From the NCBI RefSeq assembly GCF_007673775.1, contig NZ_VEAF01000001.1, positions 124,001-188,000 of the forward strand: a stretch of DNA of 64,000 nt, written 5' to 3'. Of this stretch, positions 23,700-34,667 are shown in pieces (the stretch's first letter is position 1; the number at the start of each line of letters is the position of its first letter). Origin of the DNA: Curtobacterium sp. 9128 (lineage in GTDB: Bacteria; Actinomycetota; Actinomycetes; Actinomycetales; Microbacteriaceae). Both the position numbers and the translations under genes were made by a program. The notes beneath the pieces are model-generated. The model was given only the letters and a program-made list of their open reading frames with translations, ran no database searches and was not told the origin of the DNA.

Positions 23700-25019
23700 A
23701 TGACGACCGACGCCGCCGGCCCCACGACCGAGCTCGAGGCCACGGCCGCGATCGCCCGTGACCTCATCCGGATCGACACCACCAACTGGGGCGGCGGGCG
23801 CTCGGCCGGCGAGACCGAGGCGGCCCACTACGTCGAGGCGAAGCTCCAGGAGCTCGGCGCGGAGCCGCAGCTCTTCGAGTCCGAGCCCGACCGGGTCAGC
23901 GTCGTCGCACGGATCCCGGGCCGCGACCGGTCCAAGCCGGCGCTCGTCGTGCACGGGCACCTGGACGTCGTCCCCGCGGACCCGGCCAACTGGAGCGTCG
24001 ACCCCTTCGGTGGTGAGGTCCGGGACGGCATGCTCTGGGGTCGCGGTGCCGTGGACATGAAGAACATGGACGCGATGATGCTCACCGCGCTCGGCGACGT
24101 CATCGCGTCGAACGGCGCCCCGGAGCGCGACCTCGTCATCGCGTACTTCGCGGACGAGGAAGCCGGGGGAGTGCTCGGGTCACACCACGTCGTGACGAAC
24201 CACCCCGAGGTGTTCGCCGGCGCGACCGCGGCGATCAGCGAGGTCGGCGGCTACTCGATCACGCTCGGGGACCGCCGGGCGTACCTGCTGCAGACCGGCG
24301 AGAAGGCGCTGATGTGGATCACCCTGGTCGCGACCGGCACCGCGGCGCACGGGTCGCACGTCATCCGCGACAACGCGGTCACCAAGCTCGCCGCTGCCGT
24401 CGCCCGCATCGGCAGCGAGGAGTGGCCGGTGCGGCTCTCCGCCACGACCGAGGCGATGGTGGCCGAGGTCGCCCGGTTCCTCGGGGTCGACCCCACGGTC
24501 ACCGGTCCGGACGAGGTCGCGCTCGCGACCGGGTCGGCGTCGCGGTTCATCCACGCCGCGCTGCACACGACGTCGAACCCGACCGTGCTCCAGGCCGGCT
24601 ACAAGCACAACGTCATCCCCGACTCGGCCGAGGCGTTGATCGACGTGCGCTGCCTCCCGGGCGACGAGGAGACGGTGCTCGAGCGGGTGCGGGAGCTCGC
24701 CGGCGACGACGTCGAGGTCCGGATGACGTTCCGCGACATCGGCCTCGAGCAGGACTTCGGCGGCCCGCTGGTCGATACTGTGCGCGAGGTCCTCGACCGC
24801 CACGACCCCGGGGCGCCGGTGCTGCCCTACCTGCTCTCCGGCGGCACCGACAACAAGGCCCTCTCCACCCTCGGCATCGCCGGGTACGGGTTCGTCCCGC
24901 TCCGGCTGCCGGCCGGCGTCGACTTCCCGGCGATGTTCCACGGCGTCGACGAGCGGGTGCCCCTCGACTCGCTGGCGTTCGGTCGGCGTGTGCTCGGCGA
25001 CCTGTTCGCCTCGTACTGA
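23700..25019 (+). CDS. M20/M25/M40-family zinc metallopeptidase
   Basis: Encodes 439 residues. [12 protein letters not shown] supplies the first zinc histidine and acid, [16 protein letters not shown] the bridging aspartate, [15 protein letters not shown] the catalytic and binding glutamates, and [14 protein letters not shown] the last histidine. A dimerisation domain with [20 protein letters not shown] sits in the middle. It cleaves small peptides or N-acyl amino acids in the cytoplasm. In many actinobacteria this peptidase precedes uppP and mshC, as here. The substrate is not evident. Confidence 0.9.
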   Translation: MTTDAAGPTTELEATAAIARDLIRIDTTNWGGGRSAGETEAAHYVEAKLQELGAEPQLFESEPDRVSVVARIPGRDRSKPALVVHGHLDVVPADPANWSVDPFGGEVRDGMLWGRGAVDMKNMDAMMLTALGDVIASNGAPERDLVIAYFADEEAGGVLGSHHVVTNHPEVFAGATAAISEVGGYSITLGDRRAYLLQTGEKALMWITLVATGTAAHGSHVIRDNAVTKLAAAVARIGSEEWPVRLSATTEAMVAEVARFLGVDPTVTGPDEVALATGSASRFIHAALHTTSNPTVLQAGYKHNVIPDSAEALIDVRCLPGDEETVLERVRELAGDDVEVRMTFRDIGLEQDFGGPLVDTVREVLDRHDPGAPVLPYLLSGGTDNKALSTLGIAGYGFVPLRLPAGVDFPAMFHGVDERVPLDSLAFGRRVLGDLFASY

Positions 25020-25083
25020 CACACTGGGTGGTCGCCCGGCGCTGCCGGGCACGACCGCCCCTGACGACCGGAAGGCCGCGCCA

Positions 25084-25911
25084 GTGCACATCCTCGAGGC
25101 GATCCTCCTCGGCTTCGTCCAGGGGCTGACCGAGTTCCTCCCGGTCTCCTCCAGCGCCCATCTCCGCATCGTCGGGCTGTTCCTGCCCGACGCCGAGGAC
25201 CCGGGCGCCGCCTTCACGGCGGTGACCCAGCTCGGCACCGAGACGGCCGTGCTCATCTACTTCTGGCGGGACATCACGCGCATCGTGCGTCGGTGGTTCG
25301 GGTCGTTCCGCGGCACGGTGCCGCGCGGCGACCCCGACGTGCGACTCGGGTGGCTGGTCATCATCGGGACGATCCCGATCGGCGTCGTCGGGCTCCTCCT
25401 GCAACACACCATCGAGACCACGTTCCGGTCGCTCTGGATCGTCGCGGTCGTGCTCATCGTCTTCGGCATCGTGCTCGGCGTGCTCGACCGGGTCGGTCGC
25501 AAGGAGCGGCGCATCGAGCACATGACGTTCGGCGGCGGCATCGCGATCGGGATCGCGCAGGTGCTCGCCCTGGTGCCCGGTGTCTCGCGGTCGGGGGCGA
25601 CCGTCTCGATGGGCCTGGCGCTCGGGTACACCCGCGAGGCGGCAGCCCGGTTCGCGTTCCTGCTGGCGGTCCCCGCGGTGTTCCTCTCCGGGCTCTACGA
25701 GGCCGCGACCAGCCTCGGCGACACCGGGGCACCCTTCGGGGTGGTCGACACGGTCATCGCCACCGTCGTCGCGTTCGTCGTCGGCTTCGTCGTGATCGCC
25801 GGGTTCATGAACTACATCAGCAAGCGGAGCTTCATGCCCTTCGTGTACTACCGGGTGGCACTCGGTATCGTGCTCATCGTGGTGTTGTCGCTCGGAGTGG
25901 TCCAGCCGTGA
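25084..25911 (+). CDS. uppP: Undecaprenyl-diphosphate phosphatase
   Basis: Encodes 275 residues with about eight transmembrane helices. [18 protein letters not shown] near the N-terminus and [20 protein letters not shown] near residue 170 are the two inverted-repeat active-site motifs of the BacA/UppP family. The enzyme recycles the lipid carrier for peptidoglycan and other wall polymers; extra copies can give bacitracin resistance. GTG 25084 is preceded by GGAAGG. Its stop overlaps the mshC start by four bases. Confidence 0.95.
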   Translation: MHILEAILLGFVQGLTEFLPVSSSAHLRIVGLFLPDAEDPGAAFTAVTQLGTETAVLIYFWRDITRIVRRWFGSFRGTVPRGDPDVRLGWLVIIGTIPIGVVGLLLQHTIETTFRSLWIVAVVLIVFGIVLGVLDRVGRKERRIEHMTFGGGIAIGIAQVLALVPGVSRSGATVSMGLALGYTREAAARFAFLLAVPAVFLSGLYEAATSLGDTGAPFGVVDTVIATVVAFVVGFVVIAGFMNYISKRSFMPFVYYRVALGIVLIVVLSLGVVQP

Positions 25912-27149
25912 GGGCCTGGGAGGCCCCGTCCGTCCCCGAGGTCGCGGGGAGTGGTCCGCGACCGGTCGTGCACGACACGTCGGCCGGCAAGCCCGTCGAC
26001 CCGACGCACGGCGACGACCGCGCGGCGCTGTACGTCTGCGGGATCACCCCGTACGACGCCACGCACCTCGGCCACGCCGCGACGTACCTGGCGTTCGACA
26101 CCCTCGGGCGCGTGTGGCGCGATGCCGGCCTCGACGTGGAGTACGCGCAGAACACGACGGACGTCGACGATCCGCTGCTCGAACGTGCGACCAGGGACGG
26201 CGTCGACTGGCGGGAACTCGCCGCCTCGCAGATCGACCTCTTCCGCCGTGACATGGAAGCGCTCCGCATCCTGCCTCCGGACGACTACGTCGCCGTCACC
26301 GACGAGGTCGAGCGCATCGCCGAGGCCGTCGCCTTCCTCCAGGAGACCGGCTACGCGTACACGGTGCCGACCACCGACGCGGCCGGTGACGACCTCTACT
26401 TCGACGTGAACCGGCCGACCGAGTCGTGGGCGCTCGGCGACGAGAGCCGACTCGACCGCGACACGATGCTCCGACTCTCCGCCGAGCGCGGCGGCGATCC
26501 CGACCGGGCGGGCAAGCGTGACCCGCTCGACCCGCTCCTGTGGCGTGCCGCGCGGGCCGGGGAACCGAGCTGGGAGACCGTCGTGGGAGCGGGCCGCCCG
26601 GGTTGGCACATCGAGTGCAGCGTCATCGCCGGCGACCGCCTCGGACTGCCGATCACCGTGCAGGGCGGCGGTAGCGACCTGGTGTTCCCACACCACGAGA
26701 TGAGCGCCGGTCACGCCGCGGCGCTGGCGCACCAGCCGCTCGCGAACGCTTACGTGCACACGGGGATGATCGCCTACCAGGGCGAGAAGATCTCGAAGTC
26801 GCTCGGCAACCTCGTCACGGTCCGCGGGCTGCTCGACGACGGAGCCGACCCCCGGGCGATCCGGCTCGCGCTCCTGTCGCACCGGTACTCCGACGACTGG
26901 GAGTGGTTCGACACCGAGCTGTCGAGCGCGACCCGCCGCCTCGGTACCTGGGACGCGTGGGCCGCAGGCGGTGTCGGGCACGCCGACGATGCGGACGCGG
27001 TCGTCGCACGCATCCGGGCTCGGGTCGCGGACGACCTCGACACGCCCGGCGCGGTCGCGGCGGTCGACACCGCGGTCGCCGGTGGGACGCGGTGCACGCC
27101 GGAGCTCGTCGACCTGGTGGACGCGCTGCTCGGCATCCGCATCGGCTGA
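25908..27149 (+). CDS. mshC: Cysteine ligase of mycothiol synthesis (MshC)
   Basis: Encodes 413 residues of a cysteinyl-tRNA-synthetase-like ligase that joins L-cysteine to GlcN-inositol with [23 protein letters not shown] carries the zinc cysteine and the HIGH motif, [13 protein letters not shown] the next zinc ligand, VFPHHEMS another, and [10 protein letters not shown] the KMSKS-type loop. It lacks the C-terminal anticodon-binding domain of CysRS, which separates it from cysS. Mycothiol is the main thiol of actinobacteria. It is coupled to uppP by a GTGA overlap. Confidence 0.95.
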   Translation: MRAWEAPSVPEVAGSGPRPVVHDTSAGKPVDPTHGDDRAALYVCGITPYDATHLGHAATYLAFDTLGRVWRDAGLDVEYAQNTTDVDDPLLERATRDGVDWRELAASQIDLFRRDMEALRILPPDDYVAVTDEVERIAEAVAFLQETGYAYTVPTTDAAGDDLYFDVNRPTESWALGDESRLDRDTMLRLSAERGGDPDRAGKRDPLDPLLWRAARAGEPSWETVVGAGRPGWHIECSVIAGDRLGLPITVQGGGSDLVFPHHEMSAGHAAALAHQPLANAYVHTGMIAYQGEKISKSLGNLVTVRGLLDDGADPRAIRLALLSHRYSDDWEWFDTELSSATRRLGTWDAWAAGGVGHADDADAVVARIRARVADDLDTPGAVAAVDTAVAGGTRCTPELVDLVDALLGIRIG

Positions 27150-27197
27150 CGTCCCGGGTTCGGGCCGCGGTCCGGCGGTGGTTCGTCGGCGGTTCGT

Positions 27198-27366
27198 CGC
27201 CCGTCGACCCTCGTCGAGGTTCCACGATTCGCCCGTCGACCCTCGCCGAGGTTCCACGATTCGCCCGTCGACCCTCGCCGAGGTTCCACGACTCGCCGCT
27301 CACGTCCGCCGAGGTTCCACGAATCGCTCGCGACGGCACCCGAGGTTCCAGAATTCTGGAACCTCG
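27198..27366. repeat. Five-copy 31-32-bp direct repeat (GAGGTTCCA) ending in a palindrome
   Basis: The word GAGGTTCCA occurs at 27216, 27248, 27280, 27311 and 27342, spaced 32, 32, 31 and 31 bases. The spacer is CGATTCGCCCGTCGACCCTC in the first copies and CGCTCACGTCCGCCG-like in the fourth. The last copy joins its own reverse complement to give a perfect 26-bp palindrome (27341-27366) centred on GAATTC. The 308-bp gap between mshC and the PAC2 gene holds this array and the hairpin at 27400-27445 and no gene. Confidence 0.9.
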
Positions 27367-27399
27367 CCCTCGACCTGGCGCGGCCCGTCCGCACCACGC

Positions 27400-27445
27400 A
27401 CGGACGGGAGGCGCGGTGCCAGCTGGCACCGCGCCTCCCGTCCGT
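27400..27445. terminator. 46-bp perfect palindromic hairpin between mshC and PAC2 genes
   Basis: Two 21-base arms containing GGACGGGAGGCGCGGTGCC flank a self-complementary AGCT centre, giving a perfect inverted repeat between convergent genes. It is a second copy of the element at 22939-22980, with only the loop changed. It probably serves as a bidirectional terminator; no T tract is present. Confidence 0.75.
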
Positions 27446-27457
27446 CGGTCCTCGCCG

Positions 27458-28390
27458 CTACTGCGGCGGCTGCGGAGGCCGCCACGGCCCCTCGCCGGCC
27501 TGTCCCGGCCCGTCCTTGCCGTCCTTGCGCTCCCGGCGCCGCAGGTACTGCTCGAACTCCTGCGCGATGGCGTCGCCCGACGCCTCGGGGGAGTCGACCG
27601 TGTCACGCGCCTGCTCGAGCTGCTCGATGTACGACGCCATGTCCTCGTCGTCGGAGGCGAGCGCGTCGATGCCCTCCTCCCACTGCGTCGCGTCGTCGAG
27701 GAGCGTGCCGCGCGGGACGGTGACGTCCGTGAGCTCCTCCATCTTGTCGAGCAGCGACAGCGTCGCCTTCGGGGACGGCGCGTTGTGCACGTAGTGCGGG
27801 ACGGACGCCCAGAGCGAGAGCGTGGTCAAGCCGGCCTTGTCCATCGTGTCGGACAGCACGCCGAGGATGCCGGTCGGCCCCTCGTACGAGGACCGGTCCA
27901 CGTCGAACGCGGCGCGGACGCCGGCGTCCTCGCTCGAGACGAACACCGAGATCGGCCGGGTGTGCGGGACGTCGGCGAGCATCGCCCCGACGAACACGAC
28001 CGCGTCGATCGCGTACACGTCGGCGAGGTCGATGACCTCGGCGCAGAACGCCCGCCACGTGCGGGACGGCTCCGGTCCGACGAGGACGAACACCTCGCGC
28101 TCCGACGGCTCCCCGGCAGCGCTCATCGCGGTCTGACCGCCTTCGCCGGGACCGTACAGCACGATGCGCGGCCACTGGATGCCGCGCACGCCGTTCTCGT
28201 CGCTGCCCACGGTCGGCCGGTTGAACTGGTAGTCGACGTACTGCTCCCCGTCGATCTCCCGCAGCTCGTCGAGTCCGAGCGCGTCGACGATGCGGCGTGC
28301 GAGACCGCTGGCGGCCTCACCGGCGTCGTTCCAGCCTTCGAACGCGACGACCAGCAGTCGGCCGTCGTTGAAGGGGGAGTGCTGTGGCAC
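27458..28390 (-). CDS. PAC2-family protein (proteasome-assembly-chaperone fold)
   Basis: Encodes 310 residues. LLVVAFEGWNDAGEAAS at the start, VFVLVGPEPSRTWRAFC and YEGPTGILGVLSDTMDKAGL in the middle are typical of actinobacterial PAC2 proteins. The C-terminus is a charged segment (EFEQYLRRRERKDGKDG). The family resembles eukaryotic proteasome assembly chaperones, but its bacterial role is unknown. GTG 28390 has GAGGAGG about nine bases upstream. It lies in the trmI neighbourhood, where proteasome genes occur in many relatives, though none are present here. Confidence 0.88.
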   Translation of the reverse strand: MPQHSPFNDGRLLVVAFEGWNDAGEAASGLARRIVDALGLDELREIDGEQYVDYQFNRPTVGSDENGVRGIQWPRIVLYGPGEGGQTAMSAAGEPSEREVFVLVGPEPSRTWRAFCAEVIDLADVYAIDAVVFVGAMLADVPHTRPISVFVSSEDAGVRAAFDVDRSSYEGPTGILGVLSDTMDKAGLTTLSLWASVPHYVHNAPSPKATLSLLDKMEELTDVTVPRGTLLDDATQWEEGIDALASDDEDMASYIEQLEQARDTVDSPEASGDAIAQEFEQYLRRRERKDGKDGPGQAGEGPWRPPQPPQ

Positions 28391-28475
28391 GGAGCGGACC
28401 TCCTCGAGGTGGCGTGGGGCGCAGGCGGCGCGGGTGACTTCCCGTCCACGGCCGCCCGGAGCCGATCAGGCATCC

Positions 28476-28481
28476 ACAATA
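28476..28481 (-). promoter_or_regulatory. -10 box TATTGT for the PAC2 gene
   Basis: On the minus strand TATTGT lies about 86 bases upstream of GTG 28390, giving a leader with a strong GAGGAGG site near its end. Confidence 0.4.
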
Positions 28482-28482
28482 G

Positions 28483-30411
<1,929 letters not shown>

Positions 30412-30455
30412 GCTACGGACCGTTGCCCGCCCCGCATCGAACGGAAAGAGGGTCC

Positions 30456-31361
30456 GTGCGCACCATCCCCGCACTCCTGGTCACCATCGGACTGGCCGCG
30501 TCGCTGACCGCGTGCGCGTCGAACGGCGCCGGCACCACACCGTCGAGCTGCGACGCTCCGGGCGCCGCGTCCCAGGCGGTCACCGCCACGGGTGCGTTCG
30601 GCAAGGAACCGAAGGTGTCGATCCCGGAGGGGCTCACCACCAAGGGCACCCAGGTGTCGGTCCTGAAGCACGGGAACGGACGCACCATCGGGGACGGCAC
30701 GCCCGTCCTGATCGACTTCACACTCGTGGACGGCGCCACCGGCAAGGTGGCCCAGACCAGCGGGTACTCCGGCACGCCGCTGCCGATCACCGCCGGCTCG
30801 ACGAACGCGGGAGACCTGGGCAAGGCACTCGAGTGTGCACAGGTCGGCGACCGCCTCGCCGTGGCGCTCCCGAGGACCGCGCTGCAGGGTGGCACCACCT
30901 CGACGAAGCGGACCGAGGACGCCGCGGTAGCGGTCATCGACGTCAAGCGGGCGTTCGACGCGCGGGCCACGGGCACACCGCAGCTCGCCGGCGACGGCAT
31001 GCCCGCCGTGGTCCTCGCACCGGACGGTGCCCCCGGGATCACGGTGCCGTCCTCCGCCGCCCCGTCCTCGGACGAGACGCACCTGCTCCGCAAGGGCCAC
31101 GGCTCGGTGCTGACCGCGGATGACTCCGCGGTCTTCAAGTACACCGCGGTGACGTGGCAGAGCGACTCCACCGTCGCGGGGTCGAACTGGACCGACGGCA
31201 GCGGTGCCAAGGTCGCCTCGCTCGCCAAGGGCCAGCTCCCGGAGGAGATCCGCAACGCCCTGATCGGCCGCAAGGTCGGCGACCAGGTGCTCGCGATCGT
31301 GCACCAGCAGGGCGTCGCCTACGCGTACGTCATCGACGTGCTCGGCTCGATGAAGTCCTGA
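30456..31361 (+). CDS. FKBP-type peptidyl-prolyl isomerase lipoprotein
   Basis: Encodes 301 residues. A lipobox LTAC (C20) at the end of the signal peptide marks a lipoprotein anchored outside the membrane. Two FKBP-like domains follow, about residues 55-170 (VLIDFTLVDGATGKVAQTSG, LGKALECAQVGDRLAVALP) and 205-300 (VFKYTAVTWQSDSTVAGSNW, LPEEIRNALIGRKVGDQVLA). It probably helps exported proteins to fold. In related genomes such FKBP genes lie between pafA and pafB; here it directly follows trmI because the proteasome genes are missing. Confidence 0.85.
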   Translation: MRTIPALLVTIGLAASLTACASNGAGTTPSSCDAPGAASQAVTATGAFGKEPKVSIPEGLTTKGTQVSVLKHGNGRTIGDGTPVLIDFTLVDGATGKVAQTSGYSGTPLPITAGSTNAGDLGKALECAQVGDRLAVALPRTALQGGTTSTKRTEDAAVAVIDVKRAFDARATGTPQLAGDGMPAVVLAPDGAPGITVPSSAAPSSDETHLLRKGHGSVLTADDSAVFKYTAVTWQSDSTVAGSNWTDGSGAKVASLAKGQLPEEIRNALIGRKVGDQVLAIVHQQGVAYAYVIDVLGSMKS

Positions 31362-31438
31362 TCGCTCCCCGCCACGGCGGCGTCGTCCGCTCTCCACGAA
31401 CCCGCGGGCTGGTGCACTCCGGCACCCCCGCGCTGCCG

Positions 31439-31444
31439 TAGGAT
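31439..31444 (+). promoter_or_regulatory. -10 box TAGGAT for pafB-pafC
   Basis: TAGGAT lies seven bases before GTG 31452, so pafBC should start as a leaderless message separate from the FKBP gene. Confidence 0.5.
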
Positions 31445-31451
31445 CGGCTCC

Positions 31452-32474
31452 GTGCCAGCCACCCGTGTGCCCCGCGTACCGGCGGAAGAACGCCTGTTCA
31501 GCCTCGTGCTCGCGCTGCTGTCGACCGAGTCCGGCCTGACCAAGTCCGAGATCCTGGCGAACGTGCAGGGCTACCGGCAGCGCTTCGCACCCGGTGGGGA
31601 CAACGCCTCGCTCGAGCGGCAGTTCGAGCGCGACAAGGACGACGTCCGCGAGCTCGGCATCCCGCTCGAGACGATCGAGACGCCCGGGTCCTCCGGCAAC
31701 AACCAGACGCTCCGCTACCGGATCCCGAAGGGCGAGTACGACCTGCCCCTCGACGTCCGGTTCACGCCCGACGAATCGGCGCTGCTGTCGCTCGCGGCGA
31801 TGGCGTGGCGGGAAGGCGCGCTGTCGTCCGACTCGCGCCGTGCCCTGCTCAAGGTGCGCTCGGCCGGCGACGACGACACCAGTGCCGGGTCGCTCGGCAT
31901 GGACACGTACGCGCCGCGGCTCCGAGCCCGTGACGCCGCGTTCGAGCCGCTCCGCGCCGCCCTCGACCGCGCTGCCGCCGTCCGCTTCGACTACATCACG
32001 CCCGGCGAGCACGAGCCCCGTCGCCGGGAACTCGAACCGCTCGCGCTCGTGCAGCACGGCGGTCGGTGGATGCTCGCGGCGCACGAACCGGCGACGGACT
32101 CGGACAAGAACTACCTGCTGTCCCGCATCGTCGGTCCGGTGACGCAGTTCGGTGCCGGACAGCACCCGGCACCGGCCGGCGCGGCGGAGCGCACCCTCGC
32201 CGAACTCGACCGACTGTGGGCAGAGCGCACGGCCACGATCGCCGTGGTGCGTGGGTCCGACGCCGAACGCCGACTCGGACGTCGCCGCGACACCGCCACG
32301 CAGGACGACGGCGTGCTCGTGCTGCACTACGTCGACCCGCAGATCCTCGCGGAGGAACTCGCGGCCTTCGGTCCGGAGGTGACCGTGCTCGAACCGGCGG
32401 ACCTCCGCGACCGCGTGCGGGACCGACTCCGCGGCCTCGTGGCCGACCACAGCGAAGGGGTGCTCCGTGGCTGA
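31452..32474 (+). CDS. pafB: WYL-domain transcriptional regulator PafB
   Basis: Encodes 340 residues. An N-terminal winged helix (RLFSLVLALLSTESGLTKSEILANV) with SLERQFERDKDDVRELGIPLE is followed by a WYL domain around residues 180-215 (VRFDYITPGEHEPRRRELEPLALVQHGGRWMLAAH), in which WYL reads WML, and a C-terminal extension domain. With PafC it forms the activator of the LexA/RecA-independent DNA damage response of actinobacteria. It overlaps pafC by eight bases. The usual upstream pafA is not present. Confidence 0.92.
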   Translation: MPATRVPRVPAEERLFSLVLALLSTESGLTKSEILANVQGYRQRFAPGGDNASLERQFERDKDDVRELGIPLETIETPGSSGNNQTLRYRIPKGEYDLPLDVRFTPDESALLSLAAMAWREGALSSDSRRALLKVRSAGDDDTSAGSLGMDTYAPRLRARDAAFEPLRAALDRAAAVRFDYITPGEHEPRRRELEPLALVQHGGRWMLAAHEPATDSDKNYLLSRIVGPVTQFGAGQHPAPAGAAERTLAELDRLWAERTATIAVVRGSDAERRLGRRRDTATQDDGVLVLHYVDPQILAEELAAFGPEVTVLEPADLRDRVRDRLRGLVADHSEGVLRG

Positions 32475-33435
32475 CGCACAGCCGCTCCAGGCGCAGGACA
32501 AGCTGGCGTTCCTGCTGGCCCTGGTGCCGTACCTGATCGACCGCGAGCGTGTCTCGGTCGCCGAGGCCGCCCGGCACTTCGGCGTGCCGGAGACCCGCAT
32601 CCGTCGGGCGGTCGAGCTCATCGCGGTGTCGGGCATCCCCGGCGAGACGATGCAGTACCAGCACGGTGACCTGTTCGACATCGCCTGGGACGACTTCGAG
32701 CAGAACGACATGATCGTGCTCACGAACCTCGTGGCGATCGACGACTCCCCGCGCCTGTCCGCCCGTGAGGCCTCCGCCCTCATCGCCGGACTCCAGTACC
32801 TCTCCGCGCTGCCGGAGGCCGCCGACCGCGACGCCATCCGCGCGCTCATGGCGAAGCTGTCCCGCGGTGCCGGTGGGGCAGCCGCCAACGTCGCGGTCGG
32901 GCAGGACGGGCACGACGCCACGCTCGCGACGATCCGCCAGGCGATGGCCGACTGCCACGGCCTCGTGTTCGACTACGCGGGCCCGCGCACCCAGGGCGGC
33001 ACACGGCGGGTGGACGCACTGCGGGTGGAGTCCGTCGACACCGACTGGTACCTGCGCGCCTGGGACCTCGACCGGCAGGCGCTCCGGACGTTCCGCCTCG
33101 ACCGGATGTCCGCCGTGCGGGTCGACGAGCGCGTCGCCGAGCGCCACGACGACGTCACGATCCCCGACACGCTGTTCCAGCAGAGCGCCGACGACGTCAT
33201 CGTCACGGTCGAGCTCGACGCGTCGTCGCTCCCGCTCGTCGCGGACTTCCTCGCGGACACCGCCGATGCGCCGGACGCCGACCGCCGGGTGCGCATCCGA
33301 CTCGGCGCATCGGCCGGGTTCGACGGTGTCGTGCGGCTCGTCGCCGGACTCCCGGGTCGTGCCGTCGTGCTCGACCCTCCCGCGGCGCGGGACGCCGTCC
33401 GGGCGTTCGCCGAGTCGGCACTCTCCGCCTCCTGA
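32467..33435 (+). CDS. pafC: WYL-domain transcriptional regulator PafC
   Basis: Encodes 322 residues. DKLAFLLALVPYLIDRERVSVAEAARHFGVPETRIRRAV is the winged-helix domain; the WYL domain (about 155-215) has the intact motif DTDWYLRAWDLDRQALRTFRLDRM, proposed to sense nucleic acid produced by damage. It acts as the heterodimer partner of PafB. The GTG start lies inside the pafB 3' end. The gene is followed by a 410-bp gap with repeats where tatA is expected. Confidence 0.92.
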   Translation: MADAQPLQAQDKLAFLLALVPYLIDRERVSVAEAARHFGVPETRIRRAVELIAVSGIPGETMQYQHGDLFDIAWDDFEQNDMIVLTNLVAIDDSPRLSAREASALIAGLQYLSALPEAADRDAIRALMAKLSRGAGGAAANVAVGQDGHDATLATIRQAMADCHGLVFDYAGPRTQGGTRRVDALRVESVDTDWYLRAWDLDRQALRTFRLDRMSAVRVDERVAERHDDVTIPDTLFQQSADDVIVTVELDASSLPLVADFLADTADAPDADRRVRIRLGASAGFDGVVRLVAGLPGRAVVLDPPAARDAVRAFAESALSAS

Positions 33436-33476
33436 CGCGCGCCGGCAGGCCGATGCTGCCCGCCGGACGGTCCTAG

Positions 33477-33672
33477 GACTCGGTTCGCGTCCACCGTCGA
33501 GTGGTCACAACACCCCGCTCGCGTCCGCCGGGTGGTCATGTGACTCGGTTCGCGTCCACCGTCGAGTGGTCACGACACCCCGCTCGCGTCCGCCGGGTGG
33601 TCATGCCTCGTCGCTCGGCGGTCGCAGGACCGACGGGACGTGACCGCCCGGCAGACATGAGCGGGGTGTCTC
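33477..33672. repeat. 65-bp direct repeat with an inverted copy, between pafC and tatC
   Basis: GACTCGGTTCGCGTCCACCGT begins units at 33477 and 33542 (period 65). Each unit holds two half-units of about 32 bases ending in GTGGTCA. A similar half-unit lies inverted at about 33638-33672 (reverse complement GACACCCCGCTCATGTCTGC), so the cluster can fold on itself. Bases 33673-33800 are a C-rich low-complexity run of CGCCGCG and GCCCCCG words. No gene is seen in the 410-bp gap, and no tatA. Confidence 0.88.
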
Positions 33673-33832
33673 GACCGGTCGCGCGCCGCCGCGCCGCCCG
33701 GGCCGCCGCGCCCGAGCCCCCGGGCCGCCGCGCCCCGAGCCGCCGAGCCCCGCCCCGCGCCCCCGCGCCGCCGCGCCCGCGCGCTCGCTGTGCGTTCGCA
33801 CGCCGCGCCGCGGGGTGTCGGTCCCGCTGCCG

Positions 33833-33838
33833 TAAGAT
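33833..33838 (+). promoter_or_regulatory. -10 box TAAGAT for tatC-helY
   Basis: TAAGAT sits seven bases before ATG 33846, so tatC-helY has its own leaderless promoter downstream of the repeats. Confidence 0.5.
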
Positions 33839-33845
33839 CGTCGGC

Positions 33846-34667
33846 ATGGCTTCGACGACCGCGAGCGGGCGAGAGAAGCGGCAGGGGCGCCGTCCGAAGG
33901 AACCCGAAGGCCGCATGTCCCTCGGGCAGCACCTCATCGAGCTGCGGAACCGGCTCTTCAAGGCCGTCCTCGCGGTCCTGCTCGGTGCCGTCGCCGGCTG
34001 GTTCCTGACGCCGTACGTGCTCGACTCGCTCCGTGCACCGGTGTCCCGCCTTGCCGAGGTCGGCGGCCACACGGCGGAGCTCAACTTCCCGATGATCACG
34101 GGCGCGTTCGACCTGAAGCTGCAGATCGCGATCACCATCGGTGTCGTCATCGCGAGCCCGGTCTGGCTGTACCAGATCTGGGCGTTCATCGTGCCGGCCC
34201 TGGTTCGGCGCGAGAAGCAGTACGTGTGGGGCTTCCTCGGCACGGCGATCCCGCTGTTCCTGGTCGGCTGCTGGTTCGGCTGGTACGTCCTGCCGCACAT
34301 CGTGGGCATCCTCGGCAGCTTCGTGTCGAGCCAGGACACCTCGATCGTCGACGCCAAGGCCTACTACGACTTCGTGATCAAGCTCATCGTGGCCGTCGGC
34401 ATCGCGTTCGTCCTGCCGGTGTTCCTGGTGCTGCTCAACTTCGCCGGGGTGCTCGAGGCGAAGTCGATCATCAAGTCCTGGCGCGTGGCGGTGCTGTGCA
34501 TCCTGGTCTTCTGCGCGATCGTGACACCGAGTGCCGACGTCATCTCGATGTTCCTGCTCGCCGTGCCGATGATGGTGCTCTACGCCGCAGCCTGCGTCGT
34601 GACGTGGCTGCACGACCGTCGCCTGGCGAAGCGCCAGGCCAAGCTCGACGCCGAGTACGGCCTGTGA
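33846..34667 (+). CDS. tatC: Sec-independent protein translocase TatC
   Basis: Encodes 273 residues with six transmembrane helices. MSLGQHLIELRNRLFKAV (about residue 25) is the cytoplasmic N-terminal signature with the conserved glutamate that binds twin-arginine signals; WLYQIWAFIVPALVRREKQY and CAIVTPSADVISMFLLAVPM are the other conserved blocks. It is the receptor of the Tat export complex. TatA is usually encoded just upstream in actinobacteria; here that space holds repeats, so TatA must be encoded elsewhere. GTGA overlaps helY. Confidence 0.94.
   Translation: MASTTASGREKRQGRRPKEPEGRMSLGQHLIELRNRLFKAVLAVLLGAVAGWFLTPYVLDSLRAPVSRLAEVGGHTAELNFPMITGAFDLKLQIAITIGVVIASPVWLYQIWAFIVPALVRREKQYVWGFLGTAIPLFLVGCWFGWYVLPHIVGILGSFVSSQDTSIVDAKAYYDFVIKLIVAVGIAFVLPVFLVLLNFAGVLEAKSIIKSWRVAVLCILVFCAIVTPSADVISMFLLAVPMMVLYAAACVVTWLHDRRLAKRQAKLDAEYGL

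Noticed and set aside
27198-27366. CRISPR-like array
   Set aside because: Both repeat and spacer are conserved from copy to copy, units are contiguous, and no cas genes are nearby.
33477-33672. CRISPR-like array or tatA remnant
   Set aside because: There are only two full units with related internal halves and no unique spacers, and no frame encodes a TatA-like N-terminal helix.
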